64,000 bases of DNA from Chaetorhynchus papuensis (lineage: Eukaryota > Chordata > Aves > Passeriformes > Rhipiduridae), in contig VWYX01000939.1 of NCBI GenBank assembly GCA_013396525.1, forward strand, positions 222,793 to 286,792, read 5' to 3'. Position 1 is the first letter of the stretch. Each line of letters opens with the position of its first letter. The notes beneath the pieces are model-generated. The model was not told the DNA's origin and did no database searches. It saw only the letters and a list, made by a program, of their open reading frames with translations. Positions 1-13,300 of the stretch are shown here, in pieces. Both the position numbers and the translations under genes were made by a program.

Positions 1-2503
1 GTGCTCATGCATTCATAAACATATGTTTTATACACATAGGATGCAACGGACTGTGCACTGTGTGAAACATTGGCTCAGAGAGGAAGGATTTTACCCGATT
101 TTGTTCATGTTGAGCTTGTTGTATGAGTATGGAGGAGAAATCCATTTATTATTTGTTTATTACTGCAAACATTCCTGTCTTCCCCTCCTTGCAGTTCAGA
201 GCCCTCAGCTCATCTTTGCTTGGATGCCTTATTGTCATCCTGATTTCTGATTGCAGAAATCACCTGCCTTGACATGGCTCAAGACAGGAGCTGGGAATAC
301 TCCATGCCCTTTAGTAGCATGTATTCCCTTTTTTTAAAAAGAACCCAAACCCAAAAACCAAAACACAGCTCTGTGAGAATGATGTGCACACTGTGAGCCA
401 TAAACAATGGAGTAACGTAATCCAGGCGATGAACGGCTTCGGGGAGCCGGCAGGGACAGCAAGGGCTCCGTTTTCATTGTGATGAGAACTGCCCCAGAGG
501 ACCAATATGGATGTGAGCTTTCCTCTCCTTGGCTCCAAGGCTAGAGACATCCAATAAATAGCTCAGACTACAACTCACTTACTTACAAACAATGTGGGGA
601 AGGACAAGCCTGTTAGGTATGGGCAAGGAAAGCAGGTCGGATTGGTTTAACAGTTTCAGAAACTTGACAGATAAGAAAAGGTTCTGGTAACTGTTTGTTT
701 AGTGTGGAAAAGGCAACAAGTAGCCGTGGGCATGGGAAATGTAATAATATTCCTCAAACACAATATCTGCCAGAGACAGGTCTGATGTGTTAATCCTGAC
801 CCGGCACGGAGGAATGGCTTGGCATTCCCTGTAGCTCTCCCCCACATCGTGAGCTCTGTGTTTAGATGCATTGCAGAAGGAAGACTGTTGGAAAGGGTCA
901 TGGATGGGCTTCAGAGAAACCCAGTGCCAGCATTCATAGCCATTTCTTTAGGGACAGAGGATGGGGAGGGCCTTGCGTGCTGCAGGAAAATCATTAGTCC
1001 CAGGGCTAATTTTAGTGTCGAGTAAATCATGCCACAAATAATTCCCACTGCTACGTAGAGGGCACTACCTCCACCTCTGAGTATTTGGTCATGTCTGTGG
1101 GCCCATAGTGGAAAAAGGCTGAGCTGAGATATTCCCTTTTCCACTTCTAAATGGTTTTTGGTTGTCAGTCTTGAGAGTGTGCACATGCATGAGTGTTTGC
1201 ATGTGTTCATTAATTGTCACATGCAACTCTGGTCATCAGGGCACCAGGGCATTGGCAGGAGTAACCTGGTGGCCTCATAAACTCTGTCTTCTCTGGGATG
1301 GAAGGTGTCATTAGCAGATTTGTGCATCTCTGTGTGGAAAAGACAAACTGTGTCCCTAAGATGCATCAGCCATCTGAGGTAAACCTTGCCTGGCCCTCTG
1401 GGTTTGCTTTATCCAGCTGCTGCCAGCTACAGTATAAATTATCCCATCTACACAAGGATTAACCCATGAGCCAATCTGTGTCAAAAGCCATCCTTGTTGT
1501 CTCAAAGAGGACAGGGTTGAAAGCTACCACGCTGCAAAGATTTGCACAAAACCTTGGGGTCAGTCTAAAATAAATGTCAAATGTCTATAACACAAACATT
1601 TAGAAAGAGCACAGACCAATGTTTATGGGCATTTTATCCAGTTGAAGTGAGAGTCCTGTCACCAAGCTTGGGAAAGCAACCTCTGAATGGCGCTGGGAAA
1701 AGCAGGATATGAGCGTCAGCAAGTGAAGGAACTGTGTCGGCGCCTGCCCAGTGTGTAGGAGGAGAGAGGGAAATCAGAAGGGGGATTAGTTTCTCGTTGC
1801 TTCTGCTTCTGACAGCCCCTAAGGTGCTAGGAAAAAAAAATCCTTGCATTAGACATACTTGCATCACTCCATAAATAATATCAGCAGTCAGACTGAGCAG
1901 GGGCTTCCCTCAGAGGCGTGAAAGCCACAAGGGAGGAATTCTGGAGTGGGAGGCCCTAGGTGTCCTTGGTGGCCTTTCTCCCCCCAACCCAGGTCCTTGT
2001 TGCAATTCAGCACATGCAGGGCCCCAGCCCTGCCTGGGGCTGCAGCAGGAGCCTGGTTTGTACTAAACCATCCAGAGGAGAAGCCCCTTCATTAACTGAC
2101 AGGTTTTATGTTCCAGCTCTGGCTGTTTATTCTTTCTGGTGCTATTCTGCTTGGTCGCTGCAGGGACTGCTAAGAGACACAGAGGAACAGAGAGCACTTA
2201 GTCAAGGGCAGAAATATTTGGATGCAGCCAACAATAAAAGGAATCCCTGAAAATTATAGATGTTTTCCAGAGCAGCTATTTTCTCTGCCTTCAATGTTTC
2301 ATTTGCTCCATTCTGAATTACCCTGAAGTACAATTAAAATACTTTAATGTTTGAAATCTGGAAATCCTCAGTCCCACAGTCTTAATATCATTCCTGGCTG
2401 TGAAAGAGGAGGGGAGGAAGGAAGGATTTATTCTTACCAGGCTGCAGGGGGATTTACACTAACAGTTTACATCCACTTCATTGCAAATCCTTTCTGATCA
2501 GTC

Positions 2504-2532
2504 CTTCTCACCCACAGCCTGTGGGTGAGAAG
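2504..2532. repeat. Perfect 13-bp inverted repeat with 3-nt loop
   Basis: The left arm is cttctcacccaca (2504-2516), the loop is gcc (2517-2519) and the right arm is tgtgggtgagaag (2520-2532). The arms are exactly complementary. The next base pair outward does not match. No coding or transposon context explains it. Confidence 0.9.
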
Positions 2533-3710
2533 AGGGCAGAGGTGTTGGTGGTACCAGCATGTCACCTGCTCCCAAATGAGCAGGGCAGCTGTGGCACCCC
2601 CCCTTTGCAGCCCCAAACCAACCAGGCACTCTGTGCCCTGCTTTCAGCAAACCTGGAATAATTTTATATCAGCTCCTGTGGGAGAAGGTATGAAGCTAAG
2701 GCTGCAGTTCTGCCTCTGAATGTTCACTTTTTTTCTTCTTCCAGAAGCAGGTAAGACCTGACAGCTGAATGCAAAGTGAGGATGGAGCCAAGGCATGGGT
2801 TTTGTTGTGGTTCTGCAAGTGACAACCAGAGGCAATATATCAGAGAGCACTGTAACCCTCTGTCAAAAAATACTGTAAAGCTACAATGCATAAGGTGGCT
2901 TTGACCATCAAGCAAGGAAGGAAAGCCAGTTTGTTTTTCCCTTGGCTCATCCTTGGCCCTCTTGCACTTTTGCTGCTGCCTCCAGCTGCCAGTGGAGTGA
3001 GTGCATGTGGATGCACATTACAGAGAGAGAAGCACTTGCTAAGCCGAGAGGACTCTGCATTGCTAAGCAAACATTTAGATGAGTGATATCAGACTTTTCT
3101 TAAAGAGCATGAGCTTAATTTAAGACTCAGCATCCAGGCTGAGCCAATTCACATGTGCTGGGAGAAGTCTGCTTGGATGAGTGATGGGAGCCGCTGGTAC
3201 CTGGAGCGTAGCCTGCTAAGTGAGAGAGGCTACAAGTCATCATCTGGGTGCTTTGGAGCAATGTCCTTTATGATCCTCTGATTCATGTGCAAGGAGCATC
3301 ACATAACTCAGGGACACTTACAAAGCCCTGTGGTGCCATCCTTCAAAGTTTCACTACAGTAACTTCAGGAGTGACCCCAGGCAACTCTAGGCAACTCTCT
3401 AACATGGGGCCCAGCTGAACAAGGGCTTGGCTCAGCTCTTTGTGCTCGTAATTCGTTAACACACTTACTGCTACGAGACAAAGAGGAGCCGCAGAGGAGT
3501 TTTCTGCCTAGGAAAATTCATGGTGACAGAAGCGTAATCAACACTGAGCAGCAAAGAAGAGAGGGAAGAAGAAGCAGACCCCTATGTTGGATGGTTTTGC
3601 CTCTAAAGCTGCTCACAGCTTTCTGCAGGTGCTCCCAGTTTTTCCCTGGTTAGGGGTCTGCCAAAGCCTTACCTACCTGCTGCTCTTGACTGTCAGATGA
3701 AGGTGAGGTA

Positions 3711-3773
3711 AAATGAGTGCCTATTCAGTGTCCTGTGATAAATGATAATAAATGAGCCTATTCAGTGTCCTGT
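3711..3773. repeat. Short direct duplication
   Basis: The segments 3711-3736 and 3750-3773 share aaatgag followed by cctattcagtgtcctgt, with a 2-nt difference between the shared parts. They are about 39 bp apart, separated by an AT-rich stretch. This looks like a small tandem duplication that has started to diverge. Confidence 0.8.
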
Positions 3774-5199
3774 AATTAGAGGAGGATCAGGTAAGACTCC
3801 TGTAATTACTGCAAGTCAGCTGGAAAAGCCTAGATCTTTGGGCTGTTTCATTGCAGACATGGGTGTACCAGTGACGGTGGCTGAGGGCTGTAGCCCCCCA
3901 TACCAGCAGCTGTGTGTAGCCAGCTAAACCTTAAACCAGCTACTCCAGTCCATTAGCAGACTGTGAACACTCTTGCTGTGCCAGCAATCTTGTGAGAAGT
4001 GTCTGATGGTGATTTAAAAAACCTGAAAAGTTTGACACAAAAGTGGGCAAGAAAGGATTTTATGATTCACCAGCAGCTGAGCTGTACGTGAGCTGCAGCA
4101 CCTGGAGGGTTAAAAAATGGTGGGGACTTTACTGAACTATTAAATACCATTAGCTCTGCACACGTTTGTTCGTGGGCATCTTATCAGTCAGGAAGTTTTG
4201 GAATTTCAATCCTTTCCCACTTTACTATGCCCTAGTAGAAATTGCTCATGCTTAATCGTGTATCTTTTAGGGAAAGATTAGCCAGACCCATTGCACTGGG
4301 GGGCTGCAGATTTTGGTGCTGCTAGTACATTATCCCTTCAATCCACTGCTAAAACTGTCTTTACCCAGAGTATGTGCTGAGCTGTTAAGCATTTTCTTCA
4401 AAGAGCTATTTATTAAGCAGAGAGAGCCTCAAGACAGAAGAAAGTGCTTAGATTTTCTGGGAGGAAAAATAAAAATCTTTTTTGGTTAAAATTAGCTTTT
4501 AGATTACAGGATTGAAACCACCTGAGGTTAGAGCCTTGCTGCTCTTCAATAGGCAAATGAGATGTTTCGTGAGGAATTTCCTTTGCGTGACCATGAAATG
4601 AGTACATCTTCCAGCAGCACCTTCTGCAGCATCAGGTGTCTCTCTCCACAGGAGGAACAAAGCAGGCAGCCAGGTGACATTGCTGGGCAGACAATGGATT
4701 CCCTCTGCTCTGTGCAACACTCCACAGTGGAGTGGCTATTGCCATTTATTGCAAGTGCCCTGTCATTAACTGTTCATTTTAATGTATTAAACAGAGGGAT
4801 CTCAATCACGTGTCCTTCCTCAGAAGTGTGCTCCAGCTTCCCTGAAGCATTGTTTGAGCAGAGCATGGCAGCCCTTGTCAATGGAGCACTTGTGGTGACG
4901 TTTGTGAGTCCTAATGCACTTTTTAATTCTCCTCCGTCAGTCTCCTGCATGTTCTTTCAAATTCAGATGTGGATTTTTCCCCCATGTCCATCCCAGAGGA
5001 TGAAGGCTGTATTTGCCATGGTCTTTGTTCTGTTTTTGCCTTCAGTGTGAGCTGGTCTCTGACTGTGCACTGGTCCCTTATTAGAGTGTGTCCTAGCTCA
5101 TTTTCCTCTCCATTTTCCTTCCCAGAGGACATGTCCTGGCTCCAGACACTGAGAACAAATGACAAGGATGATCAGGGATATGAACCAGCTTTCTCAATA

Positions 5200-5574
5200 T
5201 GAGCAAATAAATAAGTTACTGGTCCTCAGCCTCTGAGGCTGGAAGGAGATGGAGGCTTGTAGGAGCCTGAGTGGAGTGGAGGGAAAAGTTGCAACAATTT
5301 CGGACGGTTCCCCACTCATTCCTTTATACTATGGACAGTACACGTAAGCCAGCACGTGGCAGGCTTCTAGCCCACACAGAATCAGGCTTTGGGAAATCCT
5401 TGCCACAGGAGGGTAGAGGTGCTGAAAGCTTCTGTGGGATCAAGGGATCATGAAGCATGTCCAGAGAAGATAAGTCCATCGAGAGTTATTGCATAGAAAG
5501 GCTTTGCCTCAGGTTCAAGCAGTCCCTGAGCTGCAAGTGGACTGCAAGCTACTCCCCTGGATTAACTCCAACAG
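5200..5574 (+). repeat. Probable old interspersed repeat, family uncertain
   Basis: The stretch includes gataagtccatcgagagtta (from about 5469) and, just after it, a segment reading roughly 'pyrimidine-rich, caggttcaagcagtccctgagctg'. These recall a moderately repetitive avian sequence I associate with older CR1-linked elements. I cannot name the family or set exact ends. It directly abuts the CR1 fragment at 5575. It could also be unique DNA. Confidence 0.3.
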
Positions 5575-6428
5575 GTTGATGTCCCCTGTACTGGGACCCC
5601 AGACCTGGATGCTCCACTCCAGGTGGGGCTCCCCAGAGCAGAGAAGAGAGGAAGAATCCCGTCCCTCACCCTACTCACCACACTGCTTTGGATGCAGCCC
5701 AGGGCACCATTGGCTTTCTGGGCTGGGAGTGCACATGGCTGGGTCATGTCCAGCCTCTCCAACACCTCCAAGACCTTTTCATCAGGGTGCTCTCAATCTG
5801 TTCATCCTCCAGCCTGTGTTGATACCAGGGATTGTCCTGACCCAGGTGCATCACCTTGTACCTGGTCTTGTTAAAGCACATGGAGTTTCCATGGTCCAGC
5901 TTCTCGAGCTTGCCCAGCTCCTTTCGAGCTCCCTCTGGATGGCATCCAATCCTTCTGGTGTGCTGACCACTCAGATTGGTGTCATCTACAAGCTTGCTGA
6001 GGGGCCACTCCATCCCTTCATCTGTCATTAATAAAGGTATTAAATAACACTGGTCCCAGTACGGACCCCTGAGTGACACAACTTGTCATTGATGTCCATT
6101 GGGACTCTGAGCTGTTGATCACTACCCTCTGATGAGACCATCTAACTAATTCCTTATCCTCCTAACAGTCCAGCCATTGAATCCATCTCTCTCCAATTCA
6201 GAGAGAAGGATGTTGGGGGGGGACCGTGTCACAGACTTTACAGAAGACAAGATAAATGGCATCTGTATCTCTTCCCTTGTCCACTGATGTAGTTACCCTA
6301 TCACAGGAGTCCAAGATATTGGTCAGGCAGAACTTGCCCTTGGTGAAGCCATGCTGGCTGTCCTGAATCACCTCCCTGTCCTCCATGTGCCTTAGCATAG
6401 CTTCTAGGAGGATCTGTTCCATCTTTAT
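5575..6428 (-). mobile_element. CR1 LINE fragment, reverse transcriptase region
   Basis: Read on the minus strand, this is decayed CR1 ORF2. Between 6422 and about 6200 the frame carries recognisable RT blocks: MEQILLEAMLRHMEDREVI, then QHGFTKGK, then a DTVP motif. Further 3' (6079-5744) come LVDD, in place of the usual FADD catalytic box, then GKLEK and FNK. The reading frame is broken between the two parts and a G-run sits near 6217-6224. The copy is therefore dead. The usual CR1 3'UTR and its short terminal repeats are missing at 5575, which is unusual because CR1 insertions normally lose the 5' end, not the 3' end. The 5' side is truncated at about 6428. Confidence 0.93.
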
Positions 6429-8119
6429 ATTGCTATTAAGCTTTAGCTATAACAATGTTTATAGAATTTTGTGTTTAAGTCTTGGTTTTCTGTGATGCTC
6501 AATGACTCTTCTGTACTGAGGTCGACTGACATCCATCAGCAAACTTACAGCAAAGTCCGATACCTCAAAACCTTGTAGGACATGCTACTTTCCTTGGCTG
6601 GAAGGGAATGAATGAGTGAATATCCAGGGGTCATGGATACCAGTATGAGTTACCAAGTCCTGCCCAACCCCCAGAGTGCCTTGGTCCTTCTGGGATTTCA
6701 GTGATCCCTGAAGGACTTGAGATGCAATGGGGGCAAGAGACACAGCTAATGAGGGAACATCTCTGGCACCAGCTTCATTGTCAGGAACACTATCTCTGAA
6801 AGAGCTGATCTATTTTCTGTGCTGTATATGATGCATGAAGCAGGGGGCTGAAAATCTATTTTAATGGCAGCGAGTGGTGTCAGGTGAATACGAGCTGACA
6901 CAGGAAACCAGAAAATTAGAGCAGCTTCCCTTGACCCAATATTAGCAAAGGGTTTTCTGCAAGCTGTGATAGATGTAGATCCTCAACCATTGATTTTTTT
7001 TTGGTACCTGTCCACTAATATTATGATAAAGTGTTTGTTTTGTAAGGTTGTTTTTTTCTTTAAAGAGAGTTGAGTTGCTGCAGCGTTGTGAAATAATGGT
7101 GATGTAGTTATCTATGAGATACTTAAGTACCATGGCACACAGAGCATTAGAATTCATCATGCTTGTTATTGTCCTTTTACAAATTACTTTATGCCAACCA
7201 GTCAAAGCTCGAGACTACAAATGCAGCTGCACAGAGGTAGCCACACACCATCTTCTGTGCAAAGGGTCTGATTTGATCATAAAAGAGGCAGTGCCAGGGA
7301 CCATGTAAATGAAGTTTTTAGTGAAGCAGATAGGGGATGTGGACTAAACACTGAACACAGGAGATGATTGCAAATACAAATGTGACAGGAGATTAGGAGA
7401 AAATACTTGTCAGTGAAAGGTAATAAATGTGTGTCGAGAACACATGGAGCTAGGGAAAGCAGAGAGATGGATTTTTGTTCGAGAAGACTCCCTGATGGCT
7501 TCATGGCGCCCCTTCTAAGCTTGACTGATCTTTAGGACTCATGAATTCTGGGCAAATAGGTTTACCTGCACCTGAAGTTCTCTGTTTTCCTCTGACAGCA
7601 GCACCTCTTCAAAAGACTCAATTGGCTGACTTACAAATATTTTTTCCATTACTTCAGCCCTGATCATCAGTTCTGTTCCCTGGGGTAAATGGCCCTGGAT
7701 GTACCCTTTTCTCCTCCCATCCGTCTGTTGTGTCTGCCCAGGAATTCCTTTAAGTTTCAGCTTCGTTTTCCTCTCTCACACCTGGATGACTTAATCATTG
7801 AAACATCCAGCCATAAATATATGGTGTCCCTAGAATCATCAGGGACTTCTTTCCCAGCCAACAAAATCCCCAGAGTCAGCAGAGTGGGGGGAAAAAAAAC
7901 CCTTAAGGTACCTCAGGAACCAAAAATTTTATGTTTGTGGCAGCCTAGACCAAGCTATCTCATCTGAGAGGCAAGTCTTATCAGCTGAGGCTTGGGGTTG
8001 AGGCTGGCTCTGAAGGACGTTGGCAAAGGAGTGTCTGGACTGCACCTTACTGTGTAAATGAGGAGGTTAAGGTGCTCAGATTTTCTGCATTGAAGTATAC
8101 AGGGTGAAAGACTTTGGTT
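6429..8119. other. Intergenic DNA, nothing recognised
   Basis: This is AT-moderate, low-CpG sequence. I see no exon, RNA gene or mobile element. Open frames are short (the longest is about 92 codons at 7689-7967) and resemble no family I know. Confidence 0.55.
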
Positions 8120-8372
8120 CATAGCATGAAGCTGTGTCAGGAGAGGCTTAGGTTGGATATTAGGAGAAGTTTCTTCACCCAGAGGGTAGTTGGGCACTGG
8201 CACAGGCTCCCCAAGGAAGTGGTCACAGCACCAAGCCTGGCAGAGTTCAGGAAGTGTTTGGACAATGCTCTCAGGCACATGGTTTGACTTTTGGGGTGTC
8301 CCGTGCAGGGTCAGGTGGACTTGATGATCCTTGTGGATCACTTCCAACTCAGGATGTTCTAGGTCTTCCAAC
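8120..8372 (+). mobile_element. CR1 LINE 3' end
   Basis: The plus strand reads as the 3' part of CR1. It has the gtttcttcacccagagggta block (about 8170-8189), the gaggctccccaaggaagtgg-type block near 8205-8222, the caatgctctcaggcacatgg block (about 8263-8282), and the terminal gatgatccttgtggatcac plus cttccaactcagg motif. The copy is 5'-truncated and ends near the expected CR1 terminus, although the last terminal repeats are eroded. Divergence is moderate, so it is not a recent insertion. Confidence 0.93.
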
Positions 8373-10174
8373 ATTACAATGAAAATTTTATCACCCCTCT
8401 AAAACTAACTATGGTGCAGCGGTATGTGCCTACTTTCATCATGGGGAAGTTTATTTTTTACATCCATGAGGGAGTTAAAACAACTTAAAACTGTAAACTG
8501 TAAGTGGAAAGGATATTATAGCTGGTGGGTGGGAGATTGCTGAACAGTTTTGTTGAGTCCTTATTCCAGCAGTACTGGCCTGAGGAAGAAGAAATTTTGT
8601 TGGAGAAAAAATTCTTAGTCTCTCAGGAGTGAAGTGGGTAACACCTAAACCTATTAGTGGAATTACGTTTTTTTTTTTTAGCTGCAGATAAACCAGAATG
8701 TATTTTAAGTCCTGTCTTACCCCAGTTGTTCTACTCTTCCCTGGTGAAAAGGACTTTTTCAACCAGTCCCACTCTGTCAGGCTCCTTCCTTATGAGATGC
8801 CCCTCCAGTGTTTCACTCAAGATGTTATTCTGCTTTTCAGGGCAAAATCCTTTTCTGCTTTCTGTACAGCAGTGAGAACTGCTCTCCATGCTTGTTTCCT
8901 GATCTGCTTGTTTCCTTGCTGCTACTTTCTCATTTCATCGTGCAACCAGTGGGGAATATTAATCAAGGCCTGTAATCATTTGGATTGCAGGTGGTGAAAT
9001 GCTCTGTCTTTAAGTCATATAAAATATGTCCATAAGCAGCAGATGCAATGAGATGTCGTTTCCTAAGGACCTGTCTAGAGATTGAACTCTGCTGTTTAGT
9101 AAAGGCTGTATTGGCATTGCTGTTGTCCCCACAGTGAGGTGATCAATAATGCTCATTTCCATTACTCAGGGACTTTTATCTGTCAATTATACAGGAACTT
9201 CAGATTTTCCGAATCTTTCCTACTCTCACAACTGGACATCAGCCTCAAGTGTGATTGTTGAAGTGACTGGTTGTGACTGATTGATACTATCAGAAAGCTT
9301 AGTAGTGAACCTAGTTTCCATAGGAAGTCTACAAATTTGCAGTAACAGTGTGCTTTTTGGCTTCCTCAAACAGGGAAAGTGGCAGGATACTCAAGGTGCT
9401 AATTATTAGTGCACTGAGTAACAGTTTATAGTCTTGTCTCATCCTGGCTTGAGAAACAAGCCTTCAGCTTTTCCTGGTGGTAAAGCTACTGAAAAAGATC
9501 AAAATGGAACAGGTCTTGGTTTCCTCCATCCCACCTTGGCCTGCCAGTAAAAAAATTGAACAGCAACACATTTTGCAGAATGCTTGTGAACTGTATCAAA
9601 CATCATTAGCAAAATACCTTAAATGCCTATGCCCAAGCAGCTGTCTGGCATGTTCCTAGGAAGTGCTGCTACTCCAAAGAGATTTTGGTGAAAAGTTGGA
9701 ACCAGTTGCATTGCAGATATTTGTGGGCAAGCTCTTGTATTCCCACAGGTATCACTTTCACAGAGCAGAATTACGAAGCAAACTCCAGAGTCCCCAGTGA
9801 TGTACATAATCACATTGCTGGTGGTGTGATCTGCCAGGAGCATCAGAGCCAGCCCCAGCAACTGTACTTTATCTATTGGTGGTGTAGTTTGCAAGAAGAA
9901 ATGCTCTTTGGGTCCTCTTATTGTGGTAAGCACCATAGGCTTGGATGAGCTGAGAGTGCTTTTTTTTTAATGTTCACTGGATGTATCCACATTAAGAACA
10001 AAAACTATTGCCTTCCAGGATTAAAATAATGGTACAGGTAGTCTGATATCTCGTTCCTGAGAGGGCCTACAGAGGATAATGTGAAAATAGTGTATGAACA
10101 AGGAAAATGTACAGGAATGCAACAAAAAAATGCAGGTCAGATATTTCTTAGCTCAGAGGTGTTGTCTGTGTATT
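8373..10174. other. Intergenic DNA, nothing recognised
   Basis: No exon, RNA gene or repeat can be supported. There is a T-run near 8669-8678 and a T-run near 9960-9968. Open frames stay around 100 codons or less and show no domain. Confidence 0.55.
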
Positions 10175-10375
10175 TAACACCCCTCGACGGATTTTGCTTC
10201 CAAGTAGCCATCCAGTCCTTTTGGAGCTATATAAAAATTAACATCCACAGCATCCCGTGTCAAGGAGTTCCAGAGCCTCCTTAGGCATGCTGTGAAAACT
10301 ATTTCCATGTGTTTGTTTTGAACCTGCAAGCTTTGCTTTACATCCCTTGCTTTCTAAGATCCAGGGAGGGACTAA
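10175..10375 (-). mobile_element. Ancient CR1/L3-like LINE relic
   Basis: The plus strand reads as the complement of an old CR1-type 3' region. It shows aacatccacagcatcccgtg and aaggagttccagagcc, a 'gctgtgaaaactatttcc' block, then tgtttgttttgaacctgc. The order matches the standard antisense order of this family. It is heavily diverged and has no coding capacity. The right boundary is uncertain, and related sequence may continue to about 10540. Confidence 0.65.
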
Positions 10376-13300
10376 TCAACCCCTACTCCTTACAGAGGCA
10401 TTTGTTTGTTCCAGTTTTGGTTTTCCAGGTTTTTCTGTTTTCCCACCAATCTCGTTGTATTCAGCATTGCTGATTTTAGAATTAAAGGCATCAAGTCATC
10501 ACAAGATAACTTGCCTTTTGTCATGGATTCCCAAACAGCAGAGCAGGATCCTCCAAACCCAAAAGTGTGCCCAGAAATGATGCCTCAACAGCTTCTCTCA
10601 TGTATCTTCACAGCAGAAGGAGCTGTGCAAATGGGAGTTGCTCGGCACTTGGACTAAGACAACCTTCATTGAAACATTGCTGTGGCACTTTGCAGAGGTG
10701 GTTCTAAATGCATCACTCTCTGCCTCGTGTGATGTTTGTATGATTTCCAGGAATATGAGGGGAAGTAATTTATACTGAGACTCTTCAATAAGCAATAAAA
10801 AGCTATTATGCAGCTGGAATGCTTGGCTGGTGTTCCTGGTGCAGACGACAAGTTATGAACATCTGTGTTGCAATACGAGAAATATAATCAGGCTGTCTGG
10901 TGAGGATGGTTGAGGGGCAGTCTTTTACAGAAAGTAGGGCAGCCTCGTTTGCACAGGAGGCTGCTTGCTGCTTTGCATACCTCGGGATGCCAAGGGAAAC
11001 ACTCTGCTTCACAGAAGCACTGAACCACGGAGCAGCATCACTCGACCCTCCAAAAGGGCACAAGACTCATGATGGTGTGGCTTTGATTTAGTGAATCCCT
11101 AATTGTGTAGAAGAACAGATTTGTTTTTACACAGAAGCTTTTAAGCTGTGATACTGTTTTCAATTGCTTGTCTGCTGCACAGAATAAAATAGGGAAGATC
11201 AGCAAGTGGGTATAACAGCTGGGTACCTGGACTTTGGAAGTACTGGATAAAACTGCCTTCTGCTTCCTTCTCTGCCTGTTGCTGCACAGATTGAATCTGC
11301 AGTCAGGATTTAAACAGTGAAATCCCTAGCTGGTGTCAAGTCTGACAGCCTGCTGCACACTGTCTTGCTCTGATACATCTGAACTCCCCTCCCTAGCAGC
11401 TCCAGAGACAGAAGAACAGCCCTTGGGATGCCTCTTCTCTGTAATTCAGGGTGGGGCCTGATAGTGGGAACACTGCTAGCCCTCTGCATTTATCAGGGTG
11501 GGGGCAGTGGACAGGCATCCGTGGGCGGTGGAGCAGGACTCCCGCTCGGAAGCTCCCTGTGTGACTGCGGCACAGACTGGCAGGAGCTGAGGAATAGTTG
11601 GACGCTATTTCTGTTCTATCTCCTCAGAGTGAGGTTTGTATTTAACAGCTTTTCAGCAGTCAGAGCTCACATCCAGAGCTGGAGCGGGGATGTATGATGG
11701 ACAGCAATTTTCCCCGCTAACATCTTCCCGTCGGTCTGGACAGAGCTGGTTTTTGATCCCTGTTCAGTCCTACTTGTCCCATCTGGGCATTCTCTTAAGG
11801 GCAGCCACCTGAGGAGGCAGGTTTTGTGAGCAAGGTGTGTATTTCTTAGAGAACAGCCATCTGAGGTTGAGCACTTGTTGTTGTTCCCCATCTCTGGGGT
11901 GTGAACGTGTCATGCAGATGTACGAAGTGCCTGTGTTACCCATCCCATAAACCTCTGCTCCCTCAGCCCTGGGGAGATGGGCATCTTTGCCATTTGTTTT
12001 GGTCAAGCTATTGTGTAAATGAAGCTACATCTCGTTGGTCATACAAGTAAAAAGAAGAGACTGGAAACTCCTCAGAGCAGAGGCTGTCTGTCCTGGTGCC
12101 TATTATAGCTAACACACATCCCTGAGAGGCAATGCCTCATAATTAATCGCTAAATAATTAATGATAAGAAGAAGCAGATACTACTCAGGAAGTAATTAAC
12201 CTCCTTAGGCTTACAGGGAAGTCCTATGGAAGGGAAGAGTAATTAAAGGCTTTTTAAATAACTCAGAAAAATCCCCACTGACCTCAGTCAGGACAGGTTT
12301 AGGAACTGAGTCCAGTAGGATTTCCTTAGATATCAAATAAAAATAACTTTGTTCCTGTAGGTAAAATTTCCTAATCTGGTATTTTTTGTTAATCCATCTG
12401 TACCAGTGTGCAGACTGGATGAATAATTTTATTTTTATTTCATTTAATTTATGACAGTATGAAATGGTTAGTTATAAGGTATGCTGGAATTTTCCTTGGA
12501 AAGGAAACAGGTGGCTAACTCATATTGGAATAGGGATTTTCACAACTTCAGTCAGGTAGTATCATACAATGGACAAAAGTAAGACCTGGATGGCAAAATT
12601 AGTCTGCAAGGGATATCTTTAGGTACCAGGATCCATCCACAAAGGCACAGAGAGCACGCAGCATCTTTTTTTGTTCATAGCTGAAAGAGATTTTTGCAGT
12701 CAATGCCATGTTCCTTCAGATGAATTCACACAGTCCCACAGTCCTGTAGAGATGTGGACTCTCATTTTCTGGGACTTTGGAGCTGTCACGGCTGAGAGCT
12801 GGAAGCATCAGCTGAGTATATCCGAACGCGCAACTACTCGATATCACTTCATCAAGGGAAGCCTTGCGACTTTCGATTCGTAACTCCATTGGTCTCTTCT
12901 TGCAAGTCAAAACTAAATAAAAGACACAACCTTCTCGAACCCTTGCAAGGTATTTTTAAACCAGGGTGAGTTAGAGCTCTGAATTTCATCGTTCCCAACA
13001 GCATTCCTAATGGGCCCCCTTCGAAGATGTGTGTCTCCAGTGTGTCTTGATGCACTGATAATGAACACCTCCTGGCTTTCAGGATTCACCAATGTCCTAT
13101 GCAAGTCCTTCAATTTTTCTTTTTCTTCTCATTATACAGGCCGTTCCTCTCTCCTGATACCAGGTAAAGGGGATTACGTTATGCTGCTTTTGTCAAATGC
13201 GTGACAGAGAGTATGAGAAAATGTCAGTCATTTTGGTTCTGTCTTTCAGGCTCTTTCTGTGTCTGAAGAAACTTCCTGTTTTCTTAGCTCAGATGTATTT

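Larger units (their letters stand above)
1..5199. other. Intergenic DNA, no gene recognised
   Basis: I see no coding exon or recognisable mobile element here. Every open frame is short, unconserved in appearance and free of known domains. The longest is 162 codons at 4562-5050 on the plus strand and looks like chance. Local structures are a perfect hairpin at 2504-2532, a short duplicated block at 3711-3773 and a 10-bp tandem doublet near 3378-3397. Composition is moderate GC with few CpGs, as expected for avian intergenic DNA. Confidence 0.6.

Noticed and set aside
4562..5050. 162-codon plus-strand frame
   Set aside because: No recognised family, no CpG or promoter signal, composition like the flanks.
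5489..6031. 180-codon plus-strand frame
   Set aside because: It is the antisense of the decayed CR1 reverse-transcriptase region.
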